The translations under genes and the position numbers were made by a program. Below the pieces are notes generated by a model that saw only the letters and a list, made by a program, of their open reading frames with translations, was not told the DNA's origin and did no database searches. Below are positions 61,325-64,000 of a DNA stretch of 64,000 bases, in pieces. The stretch comes from Nocardia beijingensis NBRC 16342 (GTDB lineage Bacteria > Actinomycetota > Actinomycetes > Mycobacteriales > Mycobacteriaceae): positions 62,001 through 126,000 of the forward strand of contig NZ_BDBC01000008.1 of the NCBI RefSeq assembly GCF_001612785.1. Direction: 5' to 3'. Positions within the stretch are counted from its first letter, which is position 1. The number at the start of each line of letters is the position of its first letter.

Positions 61325-61885
61325 GTGAGCTACCCGAACCCCACCTCCGGTGGGCCACCGTTGCGCGCCCTGGCGATGGTGCTGATCGCGTTGGCCATCG
61401 TCTTCGCAGGGCTCGGCGCGATGTCGCTGTCGGATTCCGACGCCGACACCGACGCCTCGGGAACCAGCCAATCGCCGACCTCGAGCGCGAGCGCCGCGCC
61501 CCAGGTCCCGGCGAGCACCACCGCGCCCAAGGCGCCGATCTCGTCAACCCCGGCGGCGACCGTGACGCCGGCCACCACCACCGCCGCGCCGACCACCTCC
61601 ACGGCGGCGCGTTCGGTGCCGGTACGGGTGCTCAACAACAGCATGGTGCCGGGACTCGCCGCGAAAACCGCCGGCCAGCTGGAGGCGAGCGGGTGGACGA
61701 TCGCGGAAACGGGCAATTACCCAGGCGCGAGCATCGCCAAAACCACCGTGTACTACGGCGATTCACCCGGTGAGAAGGAAGCCGCTCAGGCCATCGCGGA
61801 CCAGCTCGGCGCGTCGGTGGCGCCGAAGTCGGGTGCGATCGGGGACACCGCGCCGGGTGTAACGGTGATCGTCACGGGTAACTGA
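61325..61885 (+). CDS. LytR_C-domain membrane protein
   Basis: 186 residues from GTG 61325. One N-terminal membrane helix (LRALAMVLIALAIVFAGLGA), a long Thr/Ala/Pro-rich linker, then a C-terminal LytR_C domain (VPVRVLNNSMVPGLAAKTAG to the end, with GWTIAETGNYPG and VYYGDSPGEKEAAQAIADQL). It is probably anchored in the membrane with the domain outside, near the peptidoglycan. Corresponds to M. tuberculosis Rv0431. Confidence 0.88.
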   Translation: MSYPNPTSGGPPLRALAMVLIALAIVFAGLGAMSLSDSDADTDASGTSQSPTSSASAAPQVPASTTAPKAPISSTPAATVTPATTTAAPTTSTAARSVPVRVLNNSMVPGLAAKTAGQLEASGWTIAETGNYPGASIAKTTVYYGDSPGEKEAAQAIADQLGASVAPKSGAIGDTAPGVTVIVTGN

Positions 61886-62006
61886 CCCGTGTGGACGCTG
61901 GTCGCACGCTCGGACCGGCGAACACCGGTGAGGGCGCGCCGCCCTGTCGGGGGCACGGCGGGACGGCGTGGCATCATCTTGTCCGGTAACGAACGTGTCC
62001 ACCCAG

Positions 62007-62033
62007 CTTTACTCGTAAACTCGGTACTCGTAA
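62007..62033. promoter_or_regulatory. Repeat/dyad upstream of sodC
   Basis: TTTACTCGTAAA (62007-62018) is a 12-bp dyad, and ACTCGTAAA occurs twice (62010-62018 and 62025-62033), 15 bp apart, just before the ribosome site GGAG of sodC. It may be a regulator site, or the second copy may overlap the SD by chance. Confidence 0.35.
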
Positions 62034-62045
62034 AGGAGTTCCCCG

Positions 62046-62732
62046 ATGGCCCCGTCCACAACTCGACGCCCTTCCTGGCGGACTGTGACCCCGGTGCTCG
62101 CGGTCGCGGTGTTCGGCCTCGCCGCCTGCTCGAACAGCCAGGAGTCGAGTGACGTCCAGGGAACCACTCCGCCGGTGTGGACCGGGTCGCCCGCCCCCGC
62201 CGGGCAGTCGAGCACCGAGCACGGCGGAACGCCGAACACCGAGCAGGGCGTGAACGTCCAGCTGAAGGACCCCGCAGGCGCCTCGGTCGGCACCGCGAAC
62301 TTCGCCAAGGACGGCAACCACCTGCAGATCACCGTCGAGGCCCACGGGCTGCGTCCCGGCTTCCACGGCCTGCACGTGCACCAGGTCGGCAAGTGCGAGC
62401 CGAACTCCGTCGCGCCGACCGGCGGCCCGGCGGGCGACTTCCTGTCCGCCGGTGGTCACCTGCAGGTCGGCAGCGCCAACGCGCATCCCGCCAGTGGTGA
62501 CCTGACGTCGCTCGAGGTGCGTGGCGACGGCGTCGGCAAGCTGGTCACCACCACCGACGCGGTGACGCTTGACGACGTGAAGGGCAAGGCCCTGATCATC
62601 CACGCCGACGCCGACAACTTCGGCAACATCCCCAACCGTTACTCCCGCGCCGACGGCGTCGCGGGTCCCGACGAGTCGACCCTAGCGACGGGCGACGCGG
62701 GTGGCCGTGTCGCCTGTGGCGTGATCCAGTAG
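62046..62732 (+). CDS. sodC: Cu/Zn superoxide dismutase, lipoprotein
   Basis: Dismutates superoxide outside the membrane. 228 residues. The signal has the lipobox LAAC, so the protein is lipid-anchored. The SOD domain has the copper ligands in HGLHVHQVG, SAGGHLQVG, NAHP and IIHADADNFGN, and the active-site Arg near the end (GGRVACGV). AGGAG lies 8 nt before the ATG. The mature protein would protect against external superoxide, as in M. tuberculosis. Confidence 0.96.
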   Translation: MAPSTTRRPSWRTVTPVLAVAVFGLAACSNSQESSDVQGTTPPVWTGSPAPAGQSSTEHGGTPNTEQGVNVQLKDPAGASVGTANFAKDGNHLQITVEAHGLRPGFHGLHVHQVGKCEPNSVAPTGGPAGDFLSAGGHLQVGSANAHPASGDLTSLEVRGDGVGKLVTTTDAVTLDDVKGKALIIHADADNFGNIPNRYSRADGVAGPDESTLATGDAGGRVACGVIQ

Positions 62733-62743
62733 CGCGGTGGCAT

Positions 62744-63889
62744 ATGGCCGGGGCAGGAATCGAGCACGTTCCCTTCGAAGGTTCGCCCCGGCCCACCATC
62801 GGGGTCGAATGGGAGATCGCCTTGGTGGACAAGGTGACCCGCGATCTGTCGAACACCGCCGCCGAGGTCTTCGACTCCCTCGGTGACCTGCGCGCCCACG
62901 ACGGCACGCCGCAGGTCACCAAGGAATTGCTGCGCAACACCGTCGAACTCGTCACCGGCGTGCACGAGACCGTCGGCGCGGCGTTGGAGGATCTCACCGG
63001 CACGATGAACACGGTGCGGCGCGCGGCCGACCCGCTCGGCGTCGATCTGTTCTGCGCGGGCACCCATCCGTTCGCGCAATGGTCGGCCCAGCAGCTGACC
63101 CGGTCGGAGCACTACGACGAGCTGATCGAGCGTACGCAGTGGTGGGGTCGCCAGATGATGATCTGGGGCGTGCACGTGCATGTCGGAGTCTCGCACCGGG
63201 ACAAGGTCTTTCCGATCCTCAACTCGTTGCTGCTGTCGTATCCGCATCTGCTCGCGCTGTCGGCGGGCTCGCCGATGTGGTCGGGATCGGACACCGGCTA
63301 CGCCAGCAACCGGACGTTGATGTTCCAGCAGTTGCCGACAGCAGGCCTGCCCTTCCAGTTCGAGAACTGGACCCAGTTCGAGCATTTCGTGCACGACGAG
63401 GTCAAAACCGGTGTGTTCACGCAGTTGGGCGGCATGCACTGGGATATTCGCCCGGCGCCGAAGTGGGGCACCATCGAGGTGCGGGTCTGCGACGGCATCT
63501 CCACGCGCGCCGAACTCGCCGCGATGGCCGCGCTCATCCACTGCTTGATCGTCGACCTCGACCGCCGCGTCGAGAACGGCGAGACGCTGCCGACGCTGCC
63601 GCCCTGGCACGTGCAGGAGAACAAATGGCGGGCCGCGCGTTACGGGCTGGACGCGATCATCATCACCGACTCCGACAGCAACGAGCGGTTGGTCACCGAC
63701 GATCTGAACGATCTGCTGAACCGGTTGGAGCCGACGGCGGCGCGCCTCGGCTGCGCGGACGAACTCGCGCTGGTCGCCGAGATCCCCAAGCGCGGAGCCT
63801 CCTATCAGCGGCAGCGCCGGGTTGCCGCGGCGTCGCAGGGCGATCTGGTCGCGGTGGTGGACGCGCTGGTCGAGGAGCTGAAACAGTAG
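62744..63889 (+). CDS. Carboxylate-amine ligase, glutamate-cysteine ligase type 2 (YbdK) family
   Basis: ATP-grasp-like ligase, 381 residues, the Rv0433 equivalent. It has RPTIGVEWEIALVD at the N terminus, TKELLRNTVELVTG, FCAGTHPFAQWSAQQLT, QWWGRQMMIWGVHVHVGVSH and WDIRPAPKWGTIEVRVCDG. YbdK of E. coli has weak glutamate-cysteine ligase activity; in actinobacteria the true substrate is not known. It follows sodC by 11 bp on the same strand. Confidence 0.92.
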   Translation: MAGAGIEHVPFEGSPRPTIGVEWEIALVDKVTRDLSNTAAEVFDSLGDLRAHDGTPQVTKELLRNTVELVTGVHETVGAALEDLTGTMNTVRRAADPLGVDLFCAGTHPFAQWSAQQLTRSEHYDELIERTQWWGRQMMIWGVHVHVGVSHRDKVFPILNSLLLSYPHLLALSAGSPMWSGSDTGYASNRTLMFQQLPTAGLPFQFENWTQFEHFVHDEVKTGVFTQLGGMHWDIRPAPKWGTIEVRVCDGISTRAELAAMAALIHCLIVDLDRRVENGETLPTLPPWHVQENKWRAARYGLDAIIITDSDSNERLVTDDLNDLLNRLEPTAARLGCADELALVAEIPKRGASYQRQRRVAAASQGDLVAVVDALVEELKQ

Positions 63890-63965
63890 CGATCCGCCGG
63901 GTAGCGGTCGGTTGCTGTTCAGCTGGCCAGGGGGACGGCGTTCACCCCCCGTTTACTATGGTCGG

Positions 63966-64000
63966 ATGCTTGTCGAAAACCCGGGTTCCAGCGTAGGAAG
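63966..64000 (+). CDS. Possible start of the next gene, cut by the window end
   Basis: ATG at 63966 begins an open frame MLVENPGSSVG that continues to the right edge. Only eleven complete codons are visible, with no clear SD. The start resembles the opening of some actinobacterial sensor/phosphatase proteins, but the evidence is thin. Another ATG at 63957 is in a frame that stops at once. Confidence 0.2.
   Translation, partial: MLVENPGSSVG

Overview
This window is high-GC DNA from a mycolic-acid actinomycete, most likely Nocardia or a close relative. At both ends the gene order matches the Mycobacterium tuberculosis block from fgd1 to Rv0433 (recalled, not searched): fgd, pta, ackA, pknG, glnH, glnX, mutT3, thiE, thiO, thiS, thiG on the left, and thiC, xthA, a GNAT gene, def, a DUF3263 gene, a LytR_C gene, sodC and a YbdK-type ligase on the right. 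In between, about 38 kb of other genes separates thiG from thiC, with thiD stranded in the middle.

Layout. 1-5 kb: F420 enzymes (fgd cut by the window edge, and a deazaflavin-dependent reductase) and the acetate switch pta-ackA. 5-10.3 kb: the glnX-glnH-pknG signalling operon, convergent with ackA. 10.5-14 kb: mutT3, thiE and the overlapping thiO-thiS-thiG operon. 14-20.8 kb: an aldo/keto reductase behind a MerR-type promoter, a DUF6194 protein, a two-headed MerR regulator, a membrane-anchored protein with a Ser/Thr run, an ABC-2 exporter and a class III nucleotide cyclase. 20.9-30 kb: a seven-gene catabolic operon (AtuA-like protein, two acyl-CoA dehydrogenases, both subunits of a biotin-dependent carboxylase, enoyl-CoA hydratase, TetR). 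30-37 kb: GT-C and GT2/GtrA glycosyltransferases of the cell envelope, a small secreted protein and a TetR regulator. 37-43 kb: thiD, a Zur-boxed COG0523 metallochaperone, an oxidoreductase, an epoxide hydrolase/TetR pair with a nested operator, and a VOC protein.

42.4-52.6 kb is the most accessory-looking part: a DUF5919/inositol-phosphatase-like operon, a small membrane protein, an XRE-TPR regulator, a thioesterase, a lone KasA/KasB-type ketosynthase with a divergent TetR, a MarR/VOC pair, and then a minus-strand cluster with a probable PD-(D/E)XK nuclease, an acidic partner protein and a WD40 remnant. 52.7-64 kb returns to conserved genes: thiC under a TPP riboswitch with a strong terminator, fahA-hmgA for homogentisate breakdown, a TetR, xthA, GNAT, def, and the plus-strand run to sodC and the carboxylate-amine ligase.

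Regulation is readable in several gaps. Palindromes sit inside or over promoter elements of divergent gene pairs (epoxide hydrolase/TetR, ketosynthase/TetR, MarR/VOC), and several genes look leaderless, with a TANNNT hexamer 6-7 nt before the start codon. No rRNA, tRNA, CRISPR array, insertion sequence or phage gene was seen. All family assignments come from reading the sequence and from memory; no database search was run.
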